Positions 18,173 through 27,258 of a stretch of 64,000 nucleotides of DNA are shown piece after piece. The notes beneath the pieces were generated by a model. It saw nothing but the letters and a program-made list of their open reading frames with translations. It ran no database searches and was not told the DNA's origin. Both the position numbers and the translations under genes were made by a program. The stretch comes from Serratia liquefaciens (GTDB lineage: Bacteria; Pseudomonadota; Gammaproteobacteria; Enterobacterales; Enterobacteriaceae): contig JAAXZN010000015.1 of the NCBI GenBank assembly GCA_012719855.1, forward strand, positions 39,688 to 103,687, written 5' to 3'. How positions within the stretch are numbered: position 1 is the stretch's first letter; every line of letters begins with the position of its first letter.

Positions 18173-18562
18173 ATGCCATTAGTTATCTTTGATGTAATCG
18201 AAGGCCGCAGCGACGCCGAACTGCAACAATTGCTTGATGCAGCCCACCGTGCCGTCCTCAGCGCCTTTGAGGTTCCCACTCGCGATCGCTACCATATTGT
18301 TCATGAAAACAAGGCTAAGCACATGGTGATTGAAGATACCGGCCTTAACCTGACCCGTACCCGAGATCTGGTGGTGGTTCGGGTGATTACCAGCCCGCGA
18401 GCCGAAGAGCAAAAACAACGGTTTTATGCCGAGCTTTGCCGTGAGCTGAAAGAAAGCTGCGGGATTGAAGGCGATGACTTAATGGTGTCCATTACCACCA
18501 ACAGCAAGGGTGACTGGAGCTTCGGCAAGGGCGTGGCACAATACCTGACTGGCGATCTTTAA
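18173..18562 (+). CDS. tautomerase-superfamily protein
   Basis: This 129-residue protein begins MPLVIFDVIEGRSDAELQQLLDAAHRA. After Met removal, the N-terminal proline is the catalytic base of the 4-oxalocrotonate tautomerase/MIF superfamily. It is twice the length of a single 4-OT unit, so it has two beta-alpha-beta repeats like malonate semialdehyde decarboxylase or cis-CaaD relatives; the second half carries VVVRVITSPRAEEQKQRFYAELCREL. The substrate is unknown. The gene is divergent from a LysR regulator that probably controls it. Confidence 0.75.
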   Translation: MPLVIFDVIEGRSDAELQQLLDAAHRAVLSAFEVPTRDRYHIVHENKAKHMVIEDTGLNLTRTRDLVVVRVITSPRAEEQKQRFYAELCRELKESCGIEGDDLMVSITTNSKGDWSFGKGVAQYLTGDL

Positions 18563-18569
18563 CTTCCGA

Positions 18570-18600
18570 GCCCCAGGCCTGGGCTATCACCTGGGGCAAT
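18570..18600. terminator. terminator between convergent genes
   Basis: GCCCCAGG (18570-18577) and CCTGGGGC (18590-18597) make an 8-pair stem between the tautomerase stop and the stop of the opposing ABC transporter gene. Confidence 0.6.
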
Positions 18601-18604
18601 ACTT

Positions 18605-20371
18605 TCAGGACTGCTGCTCTTCGCTATATTGGTTTTGCCACATTGCAGCATAGCGGCCGCTGGCAGCCAGCAAGGCGTCATGCCGCCCACGCTCAACGAT
18701 CTCACCGGCCTCCAGCACGATGATTTCATCGGCATCCACCACCGTCGACAGACGGTGCGCGATCACCAATGTGGTATGGTCGCGGCTCACCTCACGCAGA
18801 TGCGCCTGAATTTCGCGCTCGGTCTGGGTATCCAGAGCACTGGTTGCCTCGTCGAACACCAGGATCGCCGGATTTTTCAGGATAGTGCGAGCAATCGCCA
18901 CCCGTTGCTTTTCCCCACCCGACAGCTTGAGCCCGCGCTCGCCCACCCGTGTTTCATACCCGTCGGGCAGGCTGATGATAAACTCGTGAATATGCGCCAG
19001 CCGAGCCGCGCGCTCGATCTCTTCCTGACTCGAACCGGTTTTGCCGTAACCGATGTTGTAGCCCAACGTATCGTTGAACAACACGGTGTCCTGCGGCACG
19101 ATGCCGATGGCCGCGCGCAGGCTGGCCTGCTTCAGGCCGCGGATATCCTGGCCGTCAATCGAGACGGCGCCGCCGTTCACGTCGTAGAAACGAAACAGCA
19201 GCCGGGATAGCGTGGATTTACCGGCCCCCGAAGCGCCGACGACTGCCACCGTGTTGCCGGCCGGGATGGTGAAACTGACGTTTTTCAGGATCGGCCGACG
19301 CTCATCATAGCCAAAGCTGACCGAGTCAAAACTCACCTCACCTGCGCGCAATTGCAACGCTGTCGCATCTGGCCTGTCGACAATTTCCTGCTCTTCCTGC
19401 AGCAGATCGAACATGTTCTCCATGTCGATCAGCGCCTGCCTGACTTCGGCATAAATGAACCCGAAGAAATTCAGCGGCTGATAAAGCTGCAGCAGATAGG
19501 CATTCACCAACACAAAGTCACCGACCGTCATCCGCCCCTGCACAATGCCCTGCGCTGCCATCGCCATCATCACGATCAATCCGATGGAAATAATGGCCGT
19601 TTGTCCGAGGTTGATGGCAGTAAAACTGAACTGGTTTTTGATGGCGGCATATTCATACAGGCGGCGCGACATATTGAACCGGTCAGCCTCAAAATCCTCG
19701 TTACCGAAGTATTTGACCGTCTCGTAATTCAGCAAGCTGTCGAGCGATTTGCTGTTGGTATCGGCGTTGGCCCGGTTGAGCTCACGCCTGAAACGGGTTC
19801 GCCAACTGACGGCCATCACGGTGAACAGGATATAACAGCCCACCGTCACCAAAATCGCCAGCGCAAACCAACCGTTTAACAAGTGCCACATGATCACCGA
19901 AACCAGGGTGATTTCAAACAGGATGGGGAAAATGGAGAACAGCAGCCGCGAAAGCACCGTCGCCACTGCCTGAGTGCCGCGTTCGATCGACAGCGACAGC
20001 CCGCCGGTCTGCCGTTCCAGGTGAAAACGCAGGCTCAGCGCATGCAACTGTCTAAATACGCGCAATCCCAGCAACCGGGTCGCATTCTGGCTAACGTGCA
20101 CGAACATCACGTTACGCAACTCTTCAAATAACGCGCCCCCGACGCGCGCCACACCATAGGCCAGGATCAAGCCAATGGGGATCGCCAGCATTTGGGCGGT
20201 TTCGCCGCTCAAGGCATCAACCATGGCTTTATAAGCCAGCGGCACCAGCGTGATACTGACCTTGGAAACCACCATAAAAACAAAGGCGATCACCAGGTAA
20301 TAACGCAGCCTGGGGTTCTCTTTAGGCCACAGGTAGGGCAGCAGAAACTTCAATAAGCGGGAACGGTCCAT
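18605..20371 (-). CDS. ATM1/HMT1-type ABC transporter, permease-ATPase
   Basis: This 588-residue half-transporter has a six-helix membrane domain (residues about 20-310) and a C-terminal ATPase with Walker A GASGAGKSTLSR, signature LSGGEKQRVAIART, Walker B ILVFDEATSALD and a switch His in VIAHRLS. The segment SLLNYETVKYFGNEDFE is characteristic of the ATM1/ABCB7/HMT1 branch, which moves glutathione conjugates, iron-sulfur precursors or metal-thiol complexes. It probably exports glutathione-linked compounds or metals; this is family-based inference. No close operon partner; a 277-base gap separates it from the hydrolase gene. Confidence 0.85.
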   Translation of the reverse strand: MDRSRLLKFLLPYLWPKENPRLRYYLVIAFVFMVVSKVSITLVPLAYKAMVDALSGETAQMLAIPIGLILAYGVARVGGALFEELRNVMFVHVSQNATRLLGLRVFRQLHALSLRFHLERQTGGLSLSIERGTQAVATVLSRLLFSIFPILFEITLVSVIMWHLLNGWFALAILVTVGCYILFTVMAVSWRTRFRRELNRANADTNSKSLDSLLNYETVKYFGNEDFEADRFNMSRRLYEYAAIKNQFSFTAINLGQTAIISIGLIVMMAMAAQGIVQGRMTVGDFVLVNAYLLQLYQPLNFFGFIYAEVRQALIDMENMFDLLQEEQEIVDRPDATALQLRAGEVSFDSVSFGYDERRPILKNVSFTIPAGNTVAVVGASGAGKSTLSRLLFRFYDVNGGAVSIDGQDIRGLKQASLRAAIGIVPQDTVLFNDTLGYNIGYGKTGSSQEEIERAARLAHIHEFIISLPDGYETRVGERGLKLSGGEKQRVAIARTILKNPAILVFDEATSALDTQTEREIQAHLREVSRDHTTLVIAHRLSTVVDADEIIVLEAGEIVERGRHDALLAASGRYAAMWQNQYSEEQQS

Positions 20372-20648
20372 ATCAGATATCTATTGTCTCAGTCAGCAGA
20401 GCGGCGTGGTTTTTTATATTCTGGCACGTATGCCATGAAAAACCTTCGGTAATTCGCTCTTTTACCTCCTGGCAGTCTGGACAGCAGTGGTTACCCCCAG
20501 CAAGCAACGGCGTGGCTTTTACACCCTTGTTTTACTCATGAGCGGGCCGGTGAAACGCCCGTAACTGACCTGATTCACAGCCCGAATGATCGAAAGCACA
20601 AGACAAGGGCCCCATGGCATTGAACTGCCCTGGAAGCCCACACGGATT

Positions 20649-21326
20649 TTATTTCTGAGAGTCCAACGTCTCGTGATGAGTGATGACGTCCTGAGCCTTA
20701 TTGTAACTCTCGATAAGTAATTGATAGGATGGGAAAATCAAGGTGTAAACCTCGGCCCACTGCGCTGCATCTTCTCGATTCCACGTTTGTTGAATTTCTG
20801 ATGCCACGGCCCCGGTATCCATCGGTACCGCACCGGCCTGAACCACCCGGGCCAGCGTAATTTCTTGCGCCATTTTTGAGTAGGTGCCGGACGCATCAAC
20901 CACGACAAACACCTGATAACCATCGGCAATCGCGCTAATGGCCGGGAATGCCATACAAACGCTGGTAATAGTGCCGGCAATAATCAGCTGCTTTTTCCCG
21001 GTGGCCTTTACCGCCTGTACGAAATCAGCATTGTCCCAGGCATTAATCTGCCCGGTGCGTGCCACATATTGCGCATGCGGTGCGTTTGCATGGATTTCTG
21101 GGATCAGTGGCCCGTTTGGCCCCTGTGGCACCGAAGCCGTGGTAATGACCGGCATATTGGCCAGGGTGGCAATCTTGGCCAGTGCTGTCGCATGGCGACG
21201 CAGATCGGGCATCGGCATATCGCCGATGGTTTGAAATAAACCGCTTTGATGATCAATTAACAACATCACGGCATCGGTCGGATTAATCACCGGACGCTGG
21301 TTATTAAAATTGGCTGGAACGCTCAT
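20649..21326 (-). CDS. isochorismatase-fold hydrolase, YcaC paralogue
   Basis: This 225-residue protein has the cysteine hydrolase fold of the isochorismatase family: VMLLIDHQSGLF with the catalytic Asp early, KATGKKQLIIAG with the Lys, and TSVCMAFPA with the nucleophile Cys. It resembles the YcaC protein encoded just upstream but is more diverged and has a longer C-terminus. Substrates of the YcaC group are unproven. It is 46 bases after the ycaC gene on the same strand, so a two-gene operon is likely. Confidence 0.8.
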   Translation of the reverse strand: MSVPANFNNQRPVINPTDAVMLLIDHQSGLFQTIGDMPMPDLRRHATALAKIATLANMPVITTASVPQGPNGPLIPEIHANAPHAQYVARTGQINAWDNADFVQAVKATGKKQLIIAGTITSVCMAFPAISAIADGYQVFVVVDASGTYSKMAQEITLARVVQAGAVPMDTGAVASEIQQTWNREDAAQWAEVYTLIFPSYQLLIESYNKAQDVITHHETLDSQK

Positions 21327-21372
21327 AGATCCTCACTTAATCATCCTGAAACGTCTAGTGGTCGGAGAGTGG

Positions 21373-21999
21373 CTACTTTCCTGAGGTCAAAAGGCTAAAA
21401 CTGGTCATTAAGTTCCGGTAATCGGGAATATGATTGGAGAACAAAGCCCCCAGCCCTTCAATGTCGTTGCGCCAGTCGCGGTGAAGCTCGCAGGCTGCGC
21501 CGAACCCACTCAGCAGTTGAGCACCCGCACTTGACATGCGATCCCAGGCTGCATCACGCGTGATTGGATTAAAGGTTCCGGAGGCGTCAGTGATCACAAA
21601 CACTTCATACCCCTCTTCTAACGCCGATAACGCAGGGAATGCCACGCAAACCTCGGTCACCACCCCGGCAATGATTAACTGCTTGCGGCCGGTTGCCTTT
21701 ACTGCTTTGACAAAATCATCGTTATCCCAGGCGTTGATATTGCCTGGGCGCGCGATATAGGGTGCATTGGGGAAGGTTTGTTTCAACTCAGGAACCAAAG
21801 GACCGTTAGGGCCATTTTCAAAGCTGGTGGTTAACACCGTGGGCAAGTTGAAATACTTGGCTAAATCCGCCAAGGCTAACACGTTGTTTTTAAATTTATC
21901 CGGGTCCTGATCCCGCACTAAAGATAATAATCCGGTCTGATGATCAACTAACAGTACCGCAGCCTGTTCCTTATCCAACCTATTGTATTTAAAAGTCAT
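21373..21999 (-). CDS. ycaC: YcaC-type isochorismatase-family hydrolase
   Basis: This 208-residue protein matches E. coli YcaC through most of its length: AAVLLVDHQTGLLSLVRD, DPDKFKNNVLAL, YIARPGNINAWDN, KKQLIIAG-like GRKQLIIAGVVTEVCVAFPALSA, with the catalytic Cys in EVCVAF. It should form the octameric cysteine hydrolase of uncertain substrate. It heads a two-gene operon with a paralogue, divergent from a LysR regulator gene, which fits inducible control. Confidence 0.9.
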   Translation of the reverse strand: MTFKYNRLDKEQAAVLLVDHQTGLLSLVRDQDPDKFKNNVLALADLAKYFNLPTVLTTSFENGPNGPLVPELKQTFPNAPYIARPGNINAWDNDDFVKAVKATGRKQLIIAGVVTEVCVAFPALSALEEGYEVFVITDASGTFNPITRDAAWDRMSSAGAQLLSGFGAACELHRDWRNDIEGLGALFSNHIPDYRNLMTSFSLLTSGK

Positions 22000-22160
22000 T
22001 TACAATTCCTTTTATCATCAATTTCCGATTGTTAGCGGCCTACCATCGATATAGCATCCGTCAATGAATGAAGGCGTCATATTTAACCTAGCAATGAATC
22101 AAACCGGCAAACAGTTCGATTATTGGAAATCAGTGTTTCACCAATGGGAAGGTAGTATTT

Positions 22161-23057
22161 ATGATAGATTTCAATGAAATGTTTATGTTTGCCAAGGTCA
22201 TTGAATGCGGTGGTTTTCTTGCCGCAAGTAAGAAATTTGGTATACCTAAGTCCACGCTCTCCAGAAAAATATCCGCACTTGAGCAACGCCTTAATGTCAG
22301 GCTGATACAACGATCAACCCGAAACATCATGATCACCGAAATAGGAAAAGAATATTACCAACATTGTGTGCAAATGATCGCCGCAGCAGAAAAAGCCGAA
22401 AGCCTGATCAATAACAAAAGCGATCAACCCACGGGTAAAATAAGAATGACTTGCCCCAACATTCTTATGGATCTCGGTCTGTCAAAAACCTTGGCGAGAT
22501 TTATGCTGAAATACCCTGACGTGTTACTTCATGTGAAAATATTTAATCGTGACGTGGATATCATTGCAGAAGGGTACGACATTTCATTTCAATGTATGGG
22601 GAAAGGATCCAAAAGCAGCAACCTGGTCATGCGGCGAATTGCCTCTGTTTCCCCCTCTTTTATGCTGAATCCCTCAGGCCGGGTTAAGCCAAACCAAATA
22701 AAAAAACCGACAGACCTGTACGGAATGCCCACCGTTGGCTGGTTGTCCTCCCACCTTCAATCGGCATGGACATTCAGTAAAGAAGGCAGGGAAGTCAAGA
22801 TAAGCAACGAATCCTGCCTGGTTTGCGACGACATCAGATTAATCAAAGAGGCCATCCTCAGCGGAAGAGGTATCGGCTGCCTGCCACTGGAGCTGGTCCG
22901 TCAGGAAATGCTCGATGGCACCCTGACAACGCTGCTGAATGATTGGCAGTTGGAACCGCGAAAAATTGTCGCGCTTTATCCGTCACGTCAGGGGCTGCCG
23001 CCCGCCGTCAGGGCATTGATTGATTTTATCGTCGAGGATTTTTCGCTGGGAGTGTGA
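22161..23057 (+). CDS. LysR-family regulator, divergent from ycaC pair
   Basis: This 298-residue LysR regulator has the HTH AKVIECGGFLAASKKFGIPKSTLSRKISALE and VRLIQRSTRNIMITEIG, followed by the effector domain. Its codon use is more AT-rich than that of its neighbours, which may mean later acquisition. The 161-base gap to ycaC contains the shared divergent promoters, so ycaC and its paralogue are the likely targets. Confidence 0.85.
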   Translation: MIDFNEMFMFAKVIECGGFLAASKKFGIPKSTLSRKISALEQRLNVRLIQRSTRNIMITEIGKEYYQHCVQMIAAAEKAESLINNKSDQPTGKIRMTCPNILMDLGLSKTLARFMLKYPDVLLHVKIFNRDVDIIAEGYDISFQCMGKGSKSSNLVMRRIASVSPSFMLNPSGRVKPNQIKKPTDLYGMPTVGWLSSHLQSAWTFSKEGREVKISNESCLVCDDIRLIKEAILSGRGIGCLPLELVRQEMLDGTLTTLLNDWQLEPRKIVALYPSRQGLPPAVRALIDFIVEDFSLGV

Positions 23058-23185
23058 CGGTTCCAAAAGACTTATCCGATAAGAAACAACGATTACGCAC
23101 AATTATCCTCCCGCGTTCGGCGGCAGGTATTATAATTACCAGGGAAAAACAATACAGGATATCCAAACAGTTAAGGAGATGCGTC

Positions 23186-23755
23186 ATGTTAAATATGGGT
23201 CCACGTCGCTCGCTGATTATCGATGAACAAAGCTTAAAGAAACAACGTACCCCGCTGTTAATCATCTCAATATTGCTCTTATTAGGCGGCATTTTTTGCC
23301 TGTTCAGCCCCTTCGCTTCCGGTGCCGCGCTCAGTATGGTCATGGGCATTTTCTTGCTGCTGAGTGGTTTCGGTCTCATTTTCGGCATGTTGGCTAACCG
23401 AGTGCAAAATACCTGGCCGCTGATCGGCGGTATTTTGCTGGGGGTGGCTTATCTTATTATTGGCTACGTGTTTATCACCAACCCGGCGGTAGGCATTTTC
23501 GCCATGGCGGTCTATCTTGCCGCATTGTTCGCTCTGGGCGGCATTGTTCGACTGATAGCCGGCAATAAGCTCCGTGAAGTCAGCGGCAGCTGGCTGCAAT
23601 ACGTGATTGGTATTTTGGATCTGATCATTGCCTGGATGCTGTTCAGTGCCGATCCGATGACCTCCGTCGTGTTGGTCACCACCATTGTCGGTATTGAAAT
23701 GCTGTTCAGCTCTTTTGGGCTGTTCCAGGTTGCCCGGCAGCTGAAACGCTCGTGA
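23186..23755 (+). CDS. HdeD-family membrane protein
   Basis: This 189-residue protein has six hydrophobic helices arranged in pairs and no catalytic motif, matching the HdeD/DUF308 family linked to acid resistance at high cell density in E. coli. The sequence after a hydrophilic 22-residue N-terminus reads LLIISILLLLGGIFCLF, and later FGLIFGMLANRVQNTWPLIGG. ATG 23186 is fixed by TAAGGAGATG upstream; longer frames overlap the LysR gene. The hde periplasmic chaperones themselves are not nearby. Confidence 0.75.
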   Translation: MLNMGPRRSLIIDEQSLKKQRTPLLIISILLLLGGIFCLFSPFASGAALSMVMGIFLLLSGFGLIFGMLANRVQNTWPLIGGILLGVAYLIIGYVFITNPAVGIFAMAVYLAALFALGGIVRLIAGNKLREVSGSWLQYVIGILDLIIAWMLFSADPMTSVVLVTTIVGIEMLFSSFGLFQVARQLKRS

Positions 23756-23761
23756 TCTCAG

Positions 23762-23786
23762 GCGGGGCCACTCGGCTCCGCTTTTC
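23762..23786 (+). terminator. terminator after the HdeD gene
   Basis: GCGGGGCC and GGCTCCGC pair around an ACTC loop and are followed by TTTT, directly after the stop codon at 23755. Confidence 0.65.
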
Positions 23787-23909
23787 CGTTGCGCTGCCGA
23801 CAATTACCCCGATACATCGGCGGCCAAGTGCCTTAATATTAATCAGGTTGCACGCAAAACAGGTTCAGTTACTTCCCCTGACGAAAGATTGAAATGAGAT
23901 GATAACGCT

Positions 23910-24842
23910 ATGGAATTCAAGGACTATTATACCATTTTAGGGGTCAAACCATCAGATGACCTCAAGGCGATAAAAACCGCCTACCGCCGGCTGGCGCGAA
24001 AGTATCATCCAGATGTCAGTACGGAAAAAAATGCCGAGGCGCAGTTTAAAGAAGTGGCCGAAGCCTACGAGGTGCTGAAAGACGACGAGCGCCGCGCTGA
24101 ATATGATCAACTCCGCCAACATCGCAATGATCCGAACTTCGGCCGCCAAACCCAGCATGCTCACGCAAATGCAAATAATGCCGAAGATTTTTCCGATATC
24201 TTTTCCTCCATGTTCGGCGAACATGCGCGCGGCCAGCGTCAGCGCCAAAGCCGCGCCATGCGTGGGCAAGATATTGAAATGGAAGTGGCCGTATTCCTGG
24301 AAGAAACGGTGGCCGAGCAAGCTCGCACTATTCGCTACAGCCTGCCGGTCTACAACGCCTTTGGCATGGTGGAGCAGGAAATCCCCAAAACCCTTAATGT
24401 GAAAATCCCTGCCGGCGTAGGCGATGGCGAACGCATTCGCCTTAAGGGTCAGGGCGGACCGGGCAGTGACGGCGGCGCAAACGGCGATCTCTACCTTATC
24501 ATCCGCATTGCTCCGCACCCATTATTCGACGTGGTAGGCCACGATCTGGAAATTGTGCTGCCGATTTCCCCCTGGGAAGCTGCACTCGGTGCCAAGGTGC
24601 CGGTTCCTACTCTGAAAGACAGCATTTTGTTGACCATCCCTGCCGGCAGCCAAACCGGGCAGCGCCTGCGCGTTAAGGGAAAAGGCTTGGTCGGCAAAAA
24701 GGAAACCGGCGATTTGTATGCCGTGATCAAGGTCATGATGCCGCCGAAGCCGGACGAAAAGAGTGCTGCGCTGTGGCAACAGCTGGCGGAAACCCAGGCG
24801 AGCTTTGATCCGCGCAAAGAGTGGAGTAAGCAAAATGGCTAA
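23910..24842 (+). CDS. cbpA: curved DNA-binding protein, DnaJ-like co-chaperone
   Basis: This 310-residue protein has an N-terminal J domain (residues 1-70) with the HPD motif in KYHPDVS, a linker, and two DnaJ C-terminal beta domains, with no zinc-finger cysteine cluster. This is the CbpA layout (E. coli 306). It works as a DnaK co-chaperone and nucleoid-associated protein in stationary phase. The cbpM gene overlaps its last 8 bases, the usual arrangement. Confidence 0.95.
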   Translation: MEFKDYYTILGVKPSDDLKAIKTAYRRLARKYHPDVSTEKNAEAQFKEVAEAYEVLKDDERRAEYDQLRQHRNDPNFGRQTQHAHANANNAEDFSDIFSSMFGEHARGQRQRQSRAMRGQDIEMEVAVFLEETVAEQARTIRYSLPVYNAFGMVEQEIPKTLNVKIPAGVGDGERIRLKGQGGPGSDGGANGDLYLIIRIAPHPLFDVVGHDLEIVLPISPWEAALGAKVPVPTLKDSILLTIPAGSQTGQRLRVKGKGLVGKKETGDLYAVIKVMMPPKPDEKSAALWQQLAETQASFDPRKEWSKQNG

Positions 24843-25140
24843 CCTAAAAGTAACTTTCACCATTACCGAGTTTTGTCTGCATACCGGTGTGACTGAGGAT
24901 GAGCTAACGGAGATTGTCGGCTTGGGCGTTATAGAGCCGCGCAACCCGGCAACGGAAGAGTGGATCTTTGACGATCGCGCCTTGATCACTTTCCATCGCG
25001 CTCAGCAATTGCACCATGAACTGGCGCTGGACTGGCCGGGCATTGCTGTCACCCTGACATTGCTCGAAGAGATTGAGCAGTTACGTAAAGAGAACAGCCA
25101 GTTGCACCAACGGCTGGCGCGGTTCGTCACCAAAGCCTGA
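24835..25140 (+). CDS. cbpM: CbpA modulator protein
   Basis: This 101-residue protein, the same length as E. coli CbpM, has an N-terminal MerR-like helical region ([19 protein letters not shown]) and a C-terminal helix [22 protein letters not shown]. It binds the J domain of CbpA and blocks both co-chaperone and DNA-binding activity. ATG 24835 overlaps the cbpA stop by 8 bases, implying translational coupling. Confidence 0.95.
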   Translation: MANLKVTFTITEFCLHTGVTEDELTEIVGLGVIEPRNPATEEWIFDDRALITFHRAQQLHHELALDWPGIAVTLTLLEEIEQLRKENSQLHQRLARFVTKA

Positions 25141-26103
25141 TAGGGTGCAAACGGCCCATAACATCGTTCCCCTTTCCGCTCAGAAAAAGGAATTTCGCCG
25201 TAATATTTCCCCTGAGCGGATGGACACCAATGAAAATAGGCTTTAAATACAGAAAAATAAGGCCTCGCGGGTATTTCATAAGCACTGTTAATAAAGACAT
25301 GTCATTAAAAACAGTATTGACACTGTTTGATAAACCCGTAGATTGGTAATCAACAGCAGCGTAATGATAGCAGCTGTTAATAGTAGAAGTGTTAAGTAAG
25401 TTGTTATTAATTTATTTTGCGATAAAGGCCACGAAGTTTTTTTAGTATGGGCCATCGATGCTGAGAAAAGTTACAGTCTTGTTCGATGAAGCTTTAAGGC
25501 CACGTCATAAGTACCGACAATCGCAGGGTGTGTACCAAAACGCGATGATGTAAGGCCATGATAGAACTGTTTTTTGTTTGCGATCAATGAGTAAGACAGT
25601 GAAAGCAGATCGCAATAGAAGTGAGGCTATGCATCAAAGAATAGATATCGCGAGGGGAGATGTACGAGTTGAGATGCCATACCTGTACTATTTAGGTTGG
25701 CGCTGAGTTTAAACTGATAAATATAGGGGAGGTTTTTGTTAACCCAATATTATCTATGATTAACCTGTACATTTAGTGTAGAACTTCAGCAGTAAAAAAT
25801 TAAGCCTATTAATGTTAAATTTGAAGTCAAAAGTACCTTAAAAGCCCTGGCTGCAACGGTCAGGGCTTTTATCATTGATACCAACCCTAAGCGTATTAAT
25901 CGGCAATTTCCTCCCCGGCAGTACCCCCAGGCAGACCACAACAACAAGCTCATTTATCGCTCTTTTTGACGGTGTTTTTTACCACTTTCCCGCACTTACC
26001 GTTAGGATTTTTACCTAAAAATGCAGTTTAAATTCAACGTCGTTAGGATTCATCTTAAAATGCGACCAGGGATATTTATGGATCTTGATGCTCAGGGAAT
26101 GAA
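25141..26103. other. long intergenic stretch, no protein gene found
   Basis: This AT-rich 963-base region has no supported gene. It contains a 9-base inverted repeat TCCGCTCAG (25175-25183) / CTGAGCGGA (25212-25220) just after cbpM, a good -35 hexamer TTGACA at 25317-25322 with a TAGATT-like -10 sixteen bases later, and a clear intrinsic terminator at 25840-25872. A plus-strand RNA that ends at that terminator is possible. Confidence 0.5.
25840..25872 (+). terminator. strong intrinsic terminator without a gene upstream
   Basis: AAAAGCCCTG (25840-25849) pairs perfectly with CAGGGCTTTT (25861-25870), giving a 10-pair stem ending in a T run on either strand. No gene ends within 700 bases upstream, so it may mark the 3' end of an unannotated RNA. 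Confidence 0.7.
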
Positions 26104-26232
26104 ATGGATGACAAACAGCGTAAGCAGGGTTATCGGGTAGAGTATGGTGAAGAATGGAAGCCTGAAAAAACCTCTAAGTGGTTTTGGATTGTGCTGATCG
26201 CCATTCTGGGGATTTTAATTGCCGTTTCCTAA
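26104..26232 (+). CDS. small single-pass membrane protein (42 aa)
   Basis: A 42-codon frame encodes a charged N-terminus (DDKQRKQGYRVEYGEEWKPEKTSK) and one C-terminal membrane helix beginning WFWIVLIAILG. CAGGGA lies about 6 bases before the ATG. The layout is typical of enterobacterial stress-associated small inner-membrane proteins, but I do not recognise a named family. It stands alone, converging on the antitoxin-like gene. Confidence 0.6.
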   Translation: MDDKQRKQGYRVEYGEEWKPEKTSKWFWIVLIAILGILIAVS

Positions 26233-26341
26233 AAATAGCAACCAAGAAGGTTTTCTGTATAAAGTCAGTGATATGTCTCAGCGGTCGAAACCGCTGAGCA
26301 GAGTGCGAAAGTATTCATTTTATTATAGAGAAATGAATAGC

Positions 26342-26647
26342 CTAACTGCGATTATCGGTATTCAACATATTCCCTAGTTTTTCTGATTTATATTGAGAAT
26401 AGTTACGCTGGGTTTCAGGATATTCCAACTGGGACAGAATATCATTATAAGCCTGGTAGCAAGGTTGTTCGCGGTTAGCGCTACTGCCATTGAGCAGTTC
26501 TTCCGGCATGGCTCCCTCTTTCACTATGCGGCCAAGGAACATCCGAATGCCTTCAGAAACGGTCATGCCCATCTCTTTGAATACCGCTTCTGCGCGTTGT
26601 TTTAAGTTCGTGTCAATTCGCGCCTGAACAATGCTATCGCGTGTCAT
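26342..26647 (-). CDS. RelB/DinJ-family antitoxin, orphan
   Basis: This 101-residue protein has an N-terminal ribbon-helix-helix domain, residues 1-55: IVQARIDTNLKQRAEAVFKEMGMTVSEGIRMFL is the DinJ/RelB pattern. The roughly 45-residue tail is longer and more polar than in DinJ (86). In complete modules a YafQ/RelE toxin gene follows immediately, but nothing coding follows on this strand. It may be a solitary regulator or the relic of a toxin-antitoxin pair. GGAGG precedes the ATG. Confidence 0.75.
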   Translation of the reverse strand: MTRDSIVQARIDTNLKQRAEAVFKEMGMTVSEGIRMFLGRIVKEGAMPEELLNGSSANREQPCYQAYNDILSQLEYPETQRNYSQYKSEKLGNMLNTDNRS

Positions 26648-26851
26648 AAAACCCTCCTGGTGACATTTATTTCATCCTGTCAGGGTATTATTGCGCTGGA
26701 GATAGCGGATAAAAATGAGAATTCAGCTCGGCACCGCAACGCGATTGACGGTTATAGCGAGAGCAATAACCACACCTCTCGTAAGGTAAAGATGACATAA
26801 CCGGGCGTGCGCGTTTAAATGCTCTGTTATTACCTCATCATTATGCTCAAA

Positions 26852-27211
26852 CTAACGCAGATGGATTAAACAGTCATTCAAAGAAAATATCATTAATTCT
26901 ATTATTTTCAAACCGCTATAGATTTTATCAGGGTGCATATCTTCCAACCCTCGGTTCTCGAAGGCCAGACAGGCCGCCGCAATCTCTTTCGCACAGATGG
27001 TTTGCGCGGAGCCTTTTAATCGATGAACCGTTTTGGCAACCCCAACCCGATCGCCCTGCTTTGCCAAGGTTTGGGCCAGGGCAATTTCCTTTATATTTTC
27101 TTCGTTAGCTTTATAAAGTAGCGTTTTAATAAAAGAAATGTCGTTGCCAGCAACCTGAAAAAGTCGGTTGATATCCACATGTGCAGATAATGACAGCTGA
27201 AAGTCATCCAT
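26852..27211 (-). CDS. stand-alone HPt phosphotransfer protein
   Basis: This 119-residue all-helical protein carries the phosphotransfer motif TVHRLKGSAQTI with H63 as the phospho-acceptor. It should shuttle phosphate between the REC domain of the hybrid kinase encoded at 28559 and the LuxR-type response regulator encoded 47 bases upstream in the same operon. In BvgS and EvgS this domain is fused at the kinase C-terminus; here the kinase's own C-terminal domain looks degenerate, which may explain a separate HPt. Confidence 0.85.
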   Translation of the reverse strand: MDDFQLSLSAHVDINRLFQVAGNDISFIKTLLYKANEENIKEIALAQTLAKQGDRVGVAKTVHRLKGSAQTICAKEIAAACLAFENRGLEDMHPDKIYSGLKIIELMIFSLNDCLIHLR

Positions 27212-27258
27212 TACATTCTTCCCTATATTGTTTTTTGCGTATTTTTCGCCCAGGTTAT

